Part shown: positions 23,273-33,129 of the stretch, piece after piece
Layout of the letters: the number at the start of each line of letters is the position of its first letter
How positions within the stretch are numbered: position 1 is the stretch's first letter
Source of the DNA: Diphasiastrum complanatum
Lineage: Eukaryota; Streptophyta; Lycopodiopsida; Lycopodiales; Lycopodiaceae
DNA: 64,000 bases
NCBI GenBank assembly: GCA_029204225.1
Contig: CM055096.1
Coordinates: forward strand, 77,426,580-77,490,579
Direction: 5' to 3'
The notes under the pieces: generated by a model
Databases searched by the model: none
What the model was told of the DNA's origin: nothing
The model's input: the letters and a program-made list of their open reading frames with translations, nothing else
Program-made: the position numbers and the translations under genes

Positions 23273-23927
23273 TGTGAAAAATACAGATCCTAAGTGGATC
23301 TAAACTCCAAGATCATTGGCTTGAATGCTTGCACTCCAAACTACATAAGCTAGGAATTGGCAACACATTCTATGCTACCTAGAATGCAAAGAACTTGATC
23401 AAAAAGCATTTATCACAAATGGAAACTTCCATAAACATCAAGTGCGGCCCAAAATAGCATTATACAGTCCATAATACATCAGCCTACCACTTTTGGAAAG
23501 CACCTAAGATCATACACAATAGCTTGAAGACAATACACACAACAATGCTCTCAATGGAGGAAGAAACAATGACAATGATCTATTGATCTCAATGAAGCAT
23601 ACAAAAGGTTTCTCCAACCTGTTCTCCACGACTTCCCTACTATTTATGGATGAGGAAGATGACTCTCTCTCCTCTCTCTAGAAGGTACTTGACCCTAGAT
23701 ATTCCCTATATAGGAAAAATAGCTAAAAATGGCTTATATGACCAAAATACATCAAAATGGTCTCATTTTGAAGGGTATGAAGTTTGACACTTCATCATAC
23801 TGAAAAAATACAGTAAATAAAAACATTGTGGCCTGGTTCACACGTGTGAAACTCCAGAACCAAAACTATTTACAATTTTAGCCAATTTAGGCCTCAAACT
23901 AGCTAGGAAATGTTGACAATTTTCACA
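23273..23927 (-). repeat. 5' LTR (promoter LTR) of the young copia
   Basis: 655 bp, same termini as the 3' LTR. A palindromic TATA-like CCTATATAGG at 23705-23714 is the best promoter candidate. A motif cacacgtgtga near 23838 contains the CACGTG core bound by bZIP/bHLH factors. Whether it drives transcription cannot be told from sequence. Confidence 0.92.
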
Positions 23928-24329
23928 GTTTTGTTATGAGAGATTTGGAGGTTGCATGCTCTAACACTTAGATTATTTTCTAGATTATCTCTTTACTCGA
24001 GAGCTTGATGTAGCATTCTCTTTCTACCCTAGATCAAGCCAATTTTATACTTAGTTTTTTTCATCCAAAGTTGCCTCTCATTATGTGTGATGAATGGTAA
24101 GTGATAGATGCATGTCTTGAGTGCTCTTGCCTTAGGTTTTTGGAGCTAGATTGCTTGTATCTTGTGGAAGGTATATCTATCTGCAATCACACACATCTTA
24201 GGAGACCATTCACATTGTTTGAGATGTCCTCACACGTGTGAAAACTACACAAATCATTATTAGTAGTGTCACGTAGTCTTATTCTTTTTATCTTATAAAA
24301 CATGGTCATGATTTTGAGAACGCGGGAGG
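23928..24329. other. Flank of the young copia, continuation of the interrupted sequence
   Basis: It continues the sequence broken at 17495, possibly the LTR or 3' flank of the 15.9-17.2 kb copia. No ORF or structural feature stands out. The motif cacacgtgtgaaaac near 24231 resembles the LTR motif of the young copia and of the LTR at 31131. Confidence 0.3.
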
Positions 24330-24680
24330 CTGCGAAGGTTACTTACCACAAGAACTCAAAATTTTGCTATTTGAGAAGGTTCTGTCGCTTTTTTGACCAG
24401 GGAAACCCTCAAAGAGGGACTTTTTCTGAAAACTAACTTTTGGAGGCTCTTCTGTGTCACTATCTCAATGAGATGAAGCTGCAAAATTCTCTGCGAAGGT
24501 TACTTACTACAAAAACTCAAAATTTTGTTGTTTGAGAAGGTTTATCCTTCATTTTTTGCCTTTTTGATCTTGGGAACCTTCGCAGGGGCACTTTTTTTTG
24601 GGATTTAACGTTTGCATACTTCTCTGTGTCCTTGTCTCCTTGAGAAGGAACTTTAAAGAGCTCTGCAAAGATTAGTTTTG
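24330..24680. repeat. Tandem repeat with period about 160 bp (two copies plus a partial third)
   Basis: tgcgaaggttacttaccaca at 24332 recurs as tgcgaaggttacttactaca at 24491, and the following 40 bp (aactcaaaattttg.tgtttgagaaggtt) also repeat. The ends of each unit (cttctgtgtc...gag.tga...gctctgc) match a third, partial unit near 24620-24670. Non-coding. Confidence 0.65.
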
Positions 24681-24699
24681 ATTTTTGAAATTTTTTTGG

Positions 24700-25800
24700 T
24701 TTTTATAAGGGATTTTGGATTTTGATGGTTTTTTCGCTGTTTTTCCAAATCTGTTGGGATGTAGCTTCTATGCGAGTCTGGAACAATACCCTGGAGAGAG
24801 AGAGACGGAGATGGAGAAACCAATGAAGTTTCATCCTTGGATTGAGAATGTCAAATGAGTACAACTGGTGGCCTTTTATTCTTGGGAAGGCCCTTGTCCC
24901 ATTCATCCTATTGGCTACTTGAAGTGGCAAGGATTGAGATCCTAGCCCTTCAAAGAAACACGAAAGATCTAGTGGTACACAAAGAAATCCCACCTACCAC
25001 CATTTGACTTTGACTCCACCTTGTAACTTAGACTTTGGTCTTTTAACTTATTTATTTGCAACTGGGGCTCAAGTACCTAAGAGACAACTTAAACTATTCA
25101 ATTAATGTGCTCATTGGACTGGGCTTATACACGCAGGAAGCTACTGCCTCGCACTTATTACTCTACGTGTATAGTGAACTGTGGCGGGGCCCACTAAGTA
25201 AGGCTTGGCCAACAATATTTCGAGTGGCGGGACCCACTTATTTATTTATGTATAGGAAATACCCACAACAGATATGCTTTCTCAATCTACTTATGAGGCA
25301 ATTTGCAAACACATAATTTGTTTTTCATTACTAAGGTAAAGTATTGAGTTTGTCTTTACCAACAAAAAGTATAATCAGTTTCACATGAAACTTTTACCAA
25401 ATTATGTGGTATTGATCATTGCATATGCCAATGCCAAAGTTATAGTTGTAGGAGGACTTTGGGTATAGATTTGTGTAATACCTAGAGAGTGGTCTAAAGG
25501 ACAAATTCAAAGTATCGGTCAACATACTTTAAATGCTAGCCCGACATTCAAAGCAAAGAGCATGCTTGTATAATTAATATTGATACTTTTGATTGTCAAT
25601 CATATAGGCCAGGTATCCATCTTAGTAAAAAGTAGTTCAAGTTTACCATATCAAATGCTATCACATACATTTCTTGCATCCAAAATGTTTTTTTGAACTT
25701 TCAACTTACAAGATGGCATCCATAACGAATTCAAAGATAGAATTTAAATATTCATAAGCTCAAATGCAGATCGATACATAAAATAATTATACAGTCCAAA
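24700..25800. other. Unclassified non-coding region with a dispersed repeat
   Basis: No gene. The stretch around 24780-25280 resembles 37030-37480 in layout and wording: an (AG)-rich start, a cttatacacgcaggaag / cttacacacgcaaggtg motif and a tggcggggcccac / tggcggtcccacg motif. This suggests two copies of one unclassified repeat, perhaps LTRs. The remainder is AT-rich with nothing recognised. Confidence 0.35.
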
Positions 25801-27045
25801 TGAAGCGCAAACATCCCAAAGGAAACCGGGAACCATGACTTAGCTTCCCGGCTTTCAACTCTTGCTGTCCGAACCCACTTGACATACAAGCAGCCAACTC
25901 GCCAACAACAATCAGGCTTAACCAACTTGAAGTTCGAAAACCAACATTGAGATCCAACCAGGCGCCATGCCAGACCGGGGGTCTCGATGTGGGTGACTTC
26001 CCTCCAAGCAAGCCGCCCGACATACATCAAACTTAATTAACTCGAAGCTTCGTTACAAACGAGTAACATCCATTCCAAGCAAGTCATCTGACTTACATCA
26101 GACTTAACCAACTCAAAGCTTCATCACGAGCATTGGAAGCCAACTTGGCGCCACGTCAGATTGGATAGCCATAAACAGGTAACTTCCACCCAAGCAAGCC
26201 ATCCAACTCAGCCGACAAATTAGAGCCCGTTCCCCAAGAGCTTAACCCATTCACGTTCATGCAAGAAACACTCAGAACCACAAGCCACGACAGATATGAA
26301 GACAACCAGTTCCTGGACCAAATGGTCCCGACAAAAACCGCTGGCGCCTCGGACCGAATGGTCCCGACGGCATACCGCTAGCATCCCAGGATACGACCCT
26401 CAGCTATGTGCTAGATCAAAAAGTTTGAAGCGGCCTTACAACTGGCGCTTTTACCGAACACTGAAACCCAAAAGGTAATTAGAGTCAATTTGAGAAAAAT
26501 CCCACTTTATTAATAAATCTGAGAAGGTTACATTTCAAGTGTGTGACCGACCCTAGTCTCCCGGGCGCTGGCATGCCAAGGCGAGCGCCAGGACAACACT
26601 CCAGCAAGGGAAGTTGAGACTTGGTTGGAGCTCGCCCTGAGTCGCAACATGCATTCCCCTATAGTATTGGTGGGATTCGCCACCTCCCCTCATGCTAAGT
26701 GCTCTGCCAAAGCTGGTAAAGCACATTTTCTCTCTAGAAAGCCATTTTCTCTCTCTAGAATTTATTGATCCTCAAGCTTCCTTTAATCGTGCCTAGATCG
26801 TGTGAGGTGATTGCACATCGATCCGAGCTCTTTGGACTTCTCTAGAACCGATCAAAGATTTTCAGCCATAGGAACTTGGCGCCGGTTGGATTTTGGTCAC
26901 AGTGGCATCGGGAGTGGTGTCGGGAGCAACAATGGCGCTGCTGGCGCCGGGGACAATGCTGGCACCAATGGCGCCGTAAGTAAAGCTTGTAAAGGTAGCT
27001 TTACAACATCCACCCCACCTTTATAAAATCTGATGTCCTCATCAT
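25801..27045 (-). mobile_element. Minus-strand LARD-like fragment: 3' LTR with polypurine tract
   Basis: The LTR 27008-25801 on the minus strand (TGTTGTAAAG...GCGCTTCA) is homologous to 12153-13391. To its right on the plus strand lie the complement of the polypurine tract (tccaccccaccttt, 27009 on) and the start of the hairpin seen at 12114-12133, and then the element stops at about 27045. Only the 3' end of a minus-strand element remains; the next base pairs belong to a copia integrase on the plus strand. Confidence 0.75.
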
Positions 27046-27046
27046 G

Positions 27047-27540
27047 CACATACACTCCTTAACAAAATGGAGTGGCCGAGAGGAAAAATAGAACACTATG
27101 TGAGTGTGCTGAAGCATTGAGATTAGATGCATCTCTTCTTATTTCATTTTGGGGAGAAGCTATTTTATGTGCAAACTTTCTATGTAATAGAATGACTAAT
27201 AGTGTCATCAAAGGACTCATACCTTTTGAAGCATTGTATGGCAAAAAGCAAAATCTTAGTGATTTGAAATTTTTTTGTTATACTTGTTATGTAGGCATTT
27301 TTTTGGAAGTAAGGAAGAAGGAAGATGGTACCTCATTCAAAGGCATCTTTGTTGGTTATAGTGAAAATAGTAGAGCTTATAGAATATTTGATTCTATTGC
27401 CAAGAAAGTTGTTGTAAGTAGAGATGTACTTTTTGATGAAACTCTCAATATGAAAGAGAAGGTGCTTTCCAACAACTCTCATCTTGTCAATGATCATGCA
27501 ATGACCAAGGAGGAGCTTCAAGGGGTTGAAGACCAAGAGG
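27047..27540 (+). pseudogene. Ty1/copia integrase C-terminal fragment
   Basis: It starts at HTYTPQQNGVAERKNRTL-type sequence, retaining the catalytic Glu of the DDE core, then FWGEAILCANFLCNR, LIPFEALYGKK, SFKGIFVGYSENSRAYR and VVVSRDVLFDE. The frame is intact over about 160 codons, then is cut by an inverted LTR at 27541. Its continuation, after a gap that removes the RT core, is at 30447-31116. The two Asp residues of the integrase core are missing, lost at the junction with the LARD fragment. Confidence 0.85.
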
Positions 27541-27982
27541 TGTACATTTTTGCGATTGTTTCTGTTTTGCGGGAAGTTCTTCTTTTCTGCACCTATGTGT
27601 GTGCTGCCTCTTGGGCAGGCTTGCAGAATTATTTCAGGATCCTAAGCAAATGACTACAGACCATAGACTATGAAACATTCAATCAACAAAACAATGCAAA
27701 CAATGGAAGATATGGAATAGAAGAGAGCAATTGTATTTGTATTTTGTTTTGAGTGAGTTGATCAGTGTCTCGCTCGTTGGCGGCCTGTCACTCCTCTCAC
27801 GAATTCGCTATGTTTTGCTCATTGGCAGACTTTCATGCATAGGTGATCATGCTAACAATATGCTAGCATTTCATTTTCTCTCTCATTTTTTAATTTGTAG
27901 TAATCTATCTTGTGTATATATGCACTACATGGAGTTTACAAGATAGTTAATTGTAAATTACAAGACAAGTTTATGCTAATCA
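27541..27982 (-). repeat. 3' LTR of the 27.5-30.4 kb copia
   Basis: 442 bp, the same length as its partner at 30005-30446. Shared stretches include atttcaggatcctaagcaaatgac and the ttacaagatagtt...gctaatca end. Confidence 0.85.
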
Positions 27983-28016
27983 GTTAGTTAGCCACCATGT
28001 GTCAACATCGCTTCTA

Positions 28017-29970
28017 ACGGATAACACCACACTCGTCAAGCTGAGAACTGTCGGGTCGACTTCCGGGGTGTCTTCATCATTTGGTTGCAGGGATGAACCT
28101 TGAACACTTTACCTTTGGGGTATATTCGATCTTTGAGTCGTGTTCGACCTTCGGTTCGTACTTCGAGACTGACACCATTATATTCGGGTGTGTATGCGGG
28201 AGTGAATTGATGCTCTATTCCTTGTTCATGGTAGAAGTTTGAGAATTCCTTGCTCTTGTACTCACCTCCATTGTCAGACCTGATGGTCTGTACCTTCTTC
28301 GAGGTGTGTCACTCTGTGAATGCCATTAACTTCTTGAAAGAGTCAAACACTTTGGATTTTTTCTTTAGATAGTAGATTGTTGTCATCCGGCTATAGTCAT
28401 CAATGAACGTCAAAAAATACCTTGATCTTGAGAGCAAATCGACTTTCATCGGTCCACAGACATTCGAGTGAGCTCAAGTACTTCCTTGGCTCTCCTTTCC
28501 TCATGCACAAATGGACTTCGATGTTGTTTGCCCTTCTGGCAGGCCTCACAGAAATTGTGTCGGGTTTGGATATATTTAGACCTATGACTATGTCTTTTCT
28601 GCTCATGTCGTAGAGGCTTCTCATATTCAGATGATATATTCTTGTGTGTCAGATTGATCTTCGTTCTCTGATGCATTCAATATGCTATCAGAATTCTTGG
28701 CTTGGTACAAGTTACCAATGGTCAGCAACTTGTTTGTTGTTTTCACGATCATCCGACATACATTGCCATCGAACATGATTCGAATTTCGAGATCTGCCAT
28801 CTTTGAGACTGATAGCAAATCTCTTTTTAGTGAGGGTACATAGAGTGCTCCTGGCAGCTCTGCTTGTCCCGACAATGTTCATAGTTGTAGAGTCTCGATG
28901 CCCTTGACATCGCGTCGGCTCCTGTTGCCTAGAATCATTGCTCTGTTGTTTTCCAGCTCTCTATAGTTGATCAAGACTTTCTTGTTGCAAGTAATGTGTG
29001 AAATTGCTCTCGAGTCAATGACTACATCATAGTCTTGCTCAACATAGCTTGTTGAAGCCTCATCAAATATTGTAAAGGCTTCATCATTCTGGTCTACATC
29101 CTTTGACGACTCTGCAACAGCGGCCTTTTCAATCTTGTTCTTTCTTTTTGGGTTGAATCTGCACTCATGTGTAGAATGTCCCTTCTTCTTGTAGTGCATG
29201 CAAGGTATTGTCAGGTTGAACCAACATCTATTGGTTGTGTGTCTCGGCTTGTGACAATGATCACAGGAGGAGGTTTGTTAGTTGTTGTTGCCTCTGCTCA
29301 AAGGCTTTGAATTCGCCTTGTCGAATCTGGGCTTGTTCTTGTTTTTCTTCTTTATCTTTGTGAAAAGAGCCTTCTCCTGGTCACTGCTTCCTTCTCCTTC
29401 GTCTCTCATCAGTCTCTCATCGATAACAAGACTGATAGCTCACTCGAACGTCATGTCTGGTAAGCTCAAAATTAGCATTCTCAATGGCTGATAGGACGTA
29501 GGTAGAGTTTTCATAAAGTGCATCAATTGATGTGGTGCTAGGACCTGGTGTTCCTGTCCGAATGTAGCAAGCTGAGCGAAGATCATTCTGATCCTCTCGG
29601 CATGCTAATCCAACTGGTTTCCATCCCATCGCATAGATTGCAACTGATTGTGTAAGTGCATCACCAAAGCGACAATTCTCACTTCGTACTTTTGTTTCAG
29701 TCTTTCCCACGCTTCATGGCTGCTCTCACAATCTTCAATCTGCATGAGCACTTATTCGTTTATGGACAAAACGATGATTGCCATTGTGCGCTCATCCTCT
29801 TTGATCCATTCAGCTCTCCTCGAGTCTCTCTCTGGAGGCTGCTCTTCTGTGAGTTCGGTCACTGACTAGATGCTTTCACTCTTCATAAGCGTTTTGATTT
29901 TTAACTTCCACATTTGGTAGTTTGCGCCATCAAGATTGATTGCTATTCTTGTCAAGATTGTTGTAGTCAT
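28017..29970 (-). pseudogene. Copia gag-protease-integrase remnant
   Basis: Minus strand from ATG 29970 (MTTTILTRIAINLDGANYQMWK). Gag continues to about 29270 with stops; the protease region near 29010 has VVIDSRAISHIT, the active DSG again changed to DSR; GAG-pre-integrase with the CEACQKGKQH zinc part follows near 28550; integrase includes SDNGGEYKSKEF near 28270 and EYNGV near 28180. The frame then leaves known sequence near 28100. Gag would form particles and integrase insert cDNA; both are broken. The gag start closely matches that at 35386. Confidence 0.82.
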
Positions 29971-30004
29971 ATTGTGTTGCCTTAGAGAATCCACTCTGAT
30001 ACCT

Positions 30005-30446
30005 TGTAGATTTTCGTGATTGTTTCTGTTTCGGGAGCAGTTCTTCTTTTCTACACCTGTGTGTGTGCTGCCTCTTGGGTAAGGCTTGTGGAATTATTTC
30101 AGGATCCTAAGCAAATGACTATAGACCACAGACTATGAAACATTCAATCAACGAAATGATGCGAACAATGGAAGAGATGGAATAGAAGAAAGCAATTGTG
30201 TTTTTATTTTGTTTTGAGTGAGTTGATCAGTGTCTCGCTCGTTGGTAGCCTATCACTCCTCTCACGAATTCGCCATGTTCTAATCGTTGGTAGACTTTCA
30301 TGCAAAACTGATCATGCTAACAATATGCTAATTCACTTTCTCTCTCTCATTTTCTGATTGTAGTAATCTATCTTGTGTATATATCTACTATGTAGAGTTT
30401 ACAAGATAGTTTAATTGTGAATTACAAGACAGGTTTATGCTAATCA
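30005..30446 (-). repeat. 5' LTR of the 27.5-30.4 kb copia
   Basis: 442 bp; the PBS on the minus strand is immediately inside (plus ctctgatacct at 29994-30004, one mismatch from ctctgatacca). A TATA-like tatatac lies near 30380 on the minus strand. Confidence 0.85.
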
Positions 30447-31116
30447 GCATCCTTCGAGGACATCAATACATATAGAAAGCTTATTGGCTCTTTGATCTAT
30501 TTGACCATCACTAGACCAGATCTTAGCTTTTGTATTGGCAAATTGAGTCAATACATGCAAAGTCCACTAATATGTCATTGGAAAAGTGCCAAAAGAGTGT
30601 TAAGGTACATCTCGACTACAAGAAACTTTGGCATTGTTTATCAAGGGACTAATATTTGTTTGAGAGCATACTTGGACTCAGATTTTGCAGGTGACAAAGT
30701 GGATAGAAGGTCCAAAAGTGCCTTTGATACATTCTTATGTGGAGGAGTTATATCTTGGCTTTCTAAAAAGCAAGATACCATCTCTCTTTCATCAACTGAA
30801 TCCGAGTACAAAGCTATGACAACAACAACAAAGGAGATCCTATGGCTAAGAAGACTTTTGGAGGAGGTTCATGTGACCAAGGTTGAAGATATTCCATGCA
30901 CAACAATCCAATCTTCCATGCTCAACCCAAGCACATCTAATTTCACATCATTTTGTGAGGGAGAAAGTGCAAGCAAAGGAGGTCAAGCTCATCCATGTTT
31001 CATCATCAACTTGTAATGATGATATACTTACCAAGTCATTACCAAAAGATCCATTTGTGAAGTTAAGATTAGCACTTGGAGTTGTACATAGATGCATGCT
31101 AGAATTACCAAGCTAG
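30447..31116 (+). pseudogene. Ty1/copia connection/RNase H fragment
   Basis: It resumes the plus-strand copia of 27047 with YRKLIGSLIYLTITRPDLSF, then AKRVLRYIS, YLDSDFAGDKVDRRS, VISWLSKKQDTISLSSTESEYKA and, in another frame, NDDILTKSLPKD. RNase H acidic residues are visible (DSDFAG, the Glu of STESEY), but a segment around the CDN motif is deleted near 30900 and the frame shifts there. It ends at a stop at 31114-31116, followed by a purine tract and LTR. Confidence 0.83.
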
Positions 31117-31120
31117 ATTT

Positions 31121-31890
31121 TGAGGAGGAGTGTGAAATTGTCAAACTCTTGCTTGATCTAGGCCAAATCTATGTACATATCATCATTACACATGTGTGGA
31201 GCCTGTTCCCATGTGTGATATATATGCACATTCAATCATATAGGTTGTAAATATCATTTGATTTGAGATCTAGTGGCTAAAATGGCCAAAATCTAGTTTT
31301 CTAGTTATATGCAACTTGGCATGAGTTTAGGAGTGATCTCCCATGTGTAAAGGTCTGCTCACACGTGTGGAAATATTAGTAGAACTCAAGTTTGGACTTG
31401 TAGAAGATATTTATCCAAGTTCCTATAAGTTAGGAAAATTACCCAAAATCAAGGAGGTGTGCCAAGTTTGATGTAATTGATGGATCCTTTGATGACTAAG
31501 CATTCTCACACGTGTCAAATCAGCTGAGTCAGTAGCAGCTCGAGCTACCTCTTGTGTATATATAGAGCCTCATTTGGCCATAATCAACATGCAAGTAGAA
31601 TCTTGGTTTTGGAGCACATCTTGAGTATTTTCATCATTTGTCTTGATGTTTTATGATTTTATTGCATTCTAAGCTTAGTGTACTTCATTCTTTGCTAGTA
31701 GTCTATACTCTGACAAGTTTTTTCACACATGTGAGACCAGCAAGACATAGTTTGATCTTTGTAGATTCTTGTTTTGTTGATGTAAAATTGAGCTTGTGTA
31801 GATTGGTAGATCAATTGAATCTAACACCCAATCACTCTTGTGGATCTGATTTGGATCCTTTCTTGGTCCTTATTTTTTGTATTTTCATAG
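31121..31890 (+). repeat. Purine tract and 3' LTR of the 27.0-31.1 kb copia
   Basis: tgaggaggag (31121-31130) precedes TGTGAAATTGTCAAACTC at 31131, the same start as the young copia LTR on its own strand. A TATA-like gtatatataga is near 31555, and cacacgtgtg motifs occur near 31363 and 31506. The right edge is uncertain: ttttcaca at 31727 or the more diverged tgtattttcata near 31890; the second gives better alignment to the young LTR end. Confidence 0.6.
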
Positions 31891-31924
31891 TCTCTAGTAT
31901 GACAATCCTTTTCCACCTTCAATA

Positions 31925-33115
31925 ATGACCATTTTACTGTTACCTACAAAGGGCAAGACCATATCGTCACCCTCGACTTGCATCTAATTTCATTGGCTCT
32001 CACTCTTTTGCACTATAGCCACCTACCATTCTCTAGAGGCCTCACCAAATTCGATGTGTCTACACTTTTCCTTCCGGATCAAGGTCAAGTTAAGACCAAA
32101 ACCAACGATGGATACCTGGTTATGTAGATCAAGAATCCAAATCTTTGTGACGCAATGGAATTCTTGTTCGCCACCATCCTTGTGAGCTCCCACCACCCTC
32201 TACGCATGTCCAAACAAGTCGTGGTCATGTTGACCATGATGGAGGGACCAAACACGGTCTATGATTGGGCCTTGCTTCTCGCCAAGGAGTTGCAGGCTGC
32301 TTTCAAATGTCCCACCCAAATCATCTGCGGTGGTCTGATTACCATCATCGCCTTCACTCATCTGAAAAACATAGATTTCTGAACGCCTGCACGCTCCTCC
32401 ACCTCCTCTCCCATGGACGCACTTGCGCAATTGTTGGAAGACCAGTCGCCCTCCTTCACATCATCACTTACACCATCTACCCACATGCACACCAGTCCCA
32501 TCTATTCTTCTCCCATACTTTAGATCACGTCTCCTATCCATAGCCCTATCTGTCCAGCCATCTCTTCCCCTATTTCATCCACTGTCATAACTTCCATCGC
32601 TTCTCCCATCACTACTCTCGCCATCACCACATCATTACCCCTCATTGTCACTATTCCACTAACCTCTTCTCCCATTTGCCCCACAGTCGTTTCCACTGTT
32701 GTCACTCTAACCACCTCTATCGTCACCTCTGTTGTCATTGCCATCTCCACCACCACGGTTTCACCCATCACCACCATCTCCATAATCACTCCGCTTCCAC
32801 CCCCCATCCTAACCTTGCCATGTTCGGCCAGCTGGGACCCTCAGGCGCTAGATTGTTGGACTACCTTAACAGGCCTCTAGCAACAACTCCACCATATGCT
32901 TGATGAACGAGCTACTGAGGAGTCTCGCGGCCAATTGGTGGCAGGATAAATGCTGTAGGCCTTGATTGATTATGTCGCGTAGCTGAAAAGAGAGAATGAA
33001 AGAGAGAGAGCTGAGAGCCAACAGGTACAAATCCAGCAACTCAAGGACTAGCTCAAGAAGACAGAATTCACAACTCAACAACACCTATAGCTCGTGTCCA
33101 AACTGCTGCTCTAGA
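31925..33115 (+). pseudogene. Unidentified ORF remnant: globular part, Ser/Thr/Pro-rich linker, coiled-coil start
   Basis: I do not recognise the family. Broken plus-strand frames read VTYKGQDHIVTLDLHL..., then, from 32155, MEFLFATILVSSHHPL, VYDWALLLAKELQAAF, then a long Ser/Thr/Pro-rich stretch (about 32390-32820) and charged heptad-like sequence (KRENERERAESQQVQIQQLK) near 32990, with several stops. A minus-strand copia starts at 33117. A coiled-coil frame of the same strand resumes at 36190. The layout recalls the extra ORF (plant transposon-protein type) of some Tat-lineage gypsy elements, but I see no diagnostic motif. Confidence 0.4.
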
Positions 33116-33129
33116 GTCTATGACTCTGC

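Larger units (their letters stand above)
17496..23927 (-). mobile_element. Full-length, very young Ty1/copia retrotransposon
   Basis: Two 655-bp LTRs (17496-18150 and 23273-23927), both TGTGAAAA...TTTTCACA, differ at only one base by eye (A at 17852, C at 23629). A 4-bp direct repeat, GTTT, abuts both outer ends, consistent with a target duplication of 4-5 bp. The order on the minus strand is 5' LTR, PBS (23272-23261), a 1.16-kb leader, gag-pol (22099-18146), purine tract (around 18160-18151), 3' LTR. LTRs are identical at integration, so near-identity means very recent insertion. It sits in the 3' flank of an older plus-strand copia. Confidence 0.95.
27541..30446 (-). mobile_element. Internally deleted Ty1/copia with two 442-bp LTRs
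   Basis: Direct repeats 27541-27982 and 30005-30446 both run TGTA...GCTAATCA in plus orientation (TGATTAGC...TACA on the element strand) with many substitutions, so the element is old. The 2.0-kb interior (27983-30004) holds gag, protease and the first part of integrase only; RT and RNase H are deleted. The PBS is next to 30004 with one mismatch. No target duplication is visible: agagg precedes the left LTR and gcatc follows the right one. The same family is at 33117-35888. Confidence 0.85.

Noticed and set aside
32520-32903. Val/Met/Thr-rich minus ORF and His-rich plus ORF
   Set aside because: Both are alternative frames of the Ser/Thr/Pro-rich linker of the plus-strand ORF.
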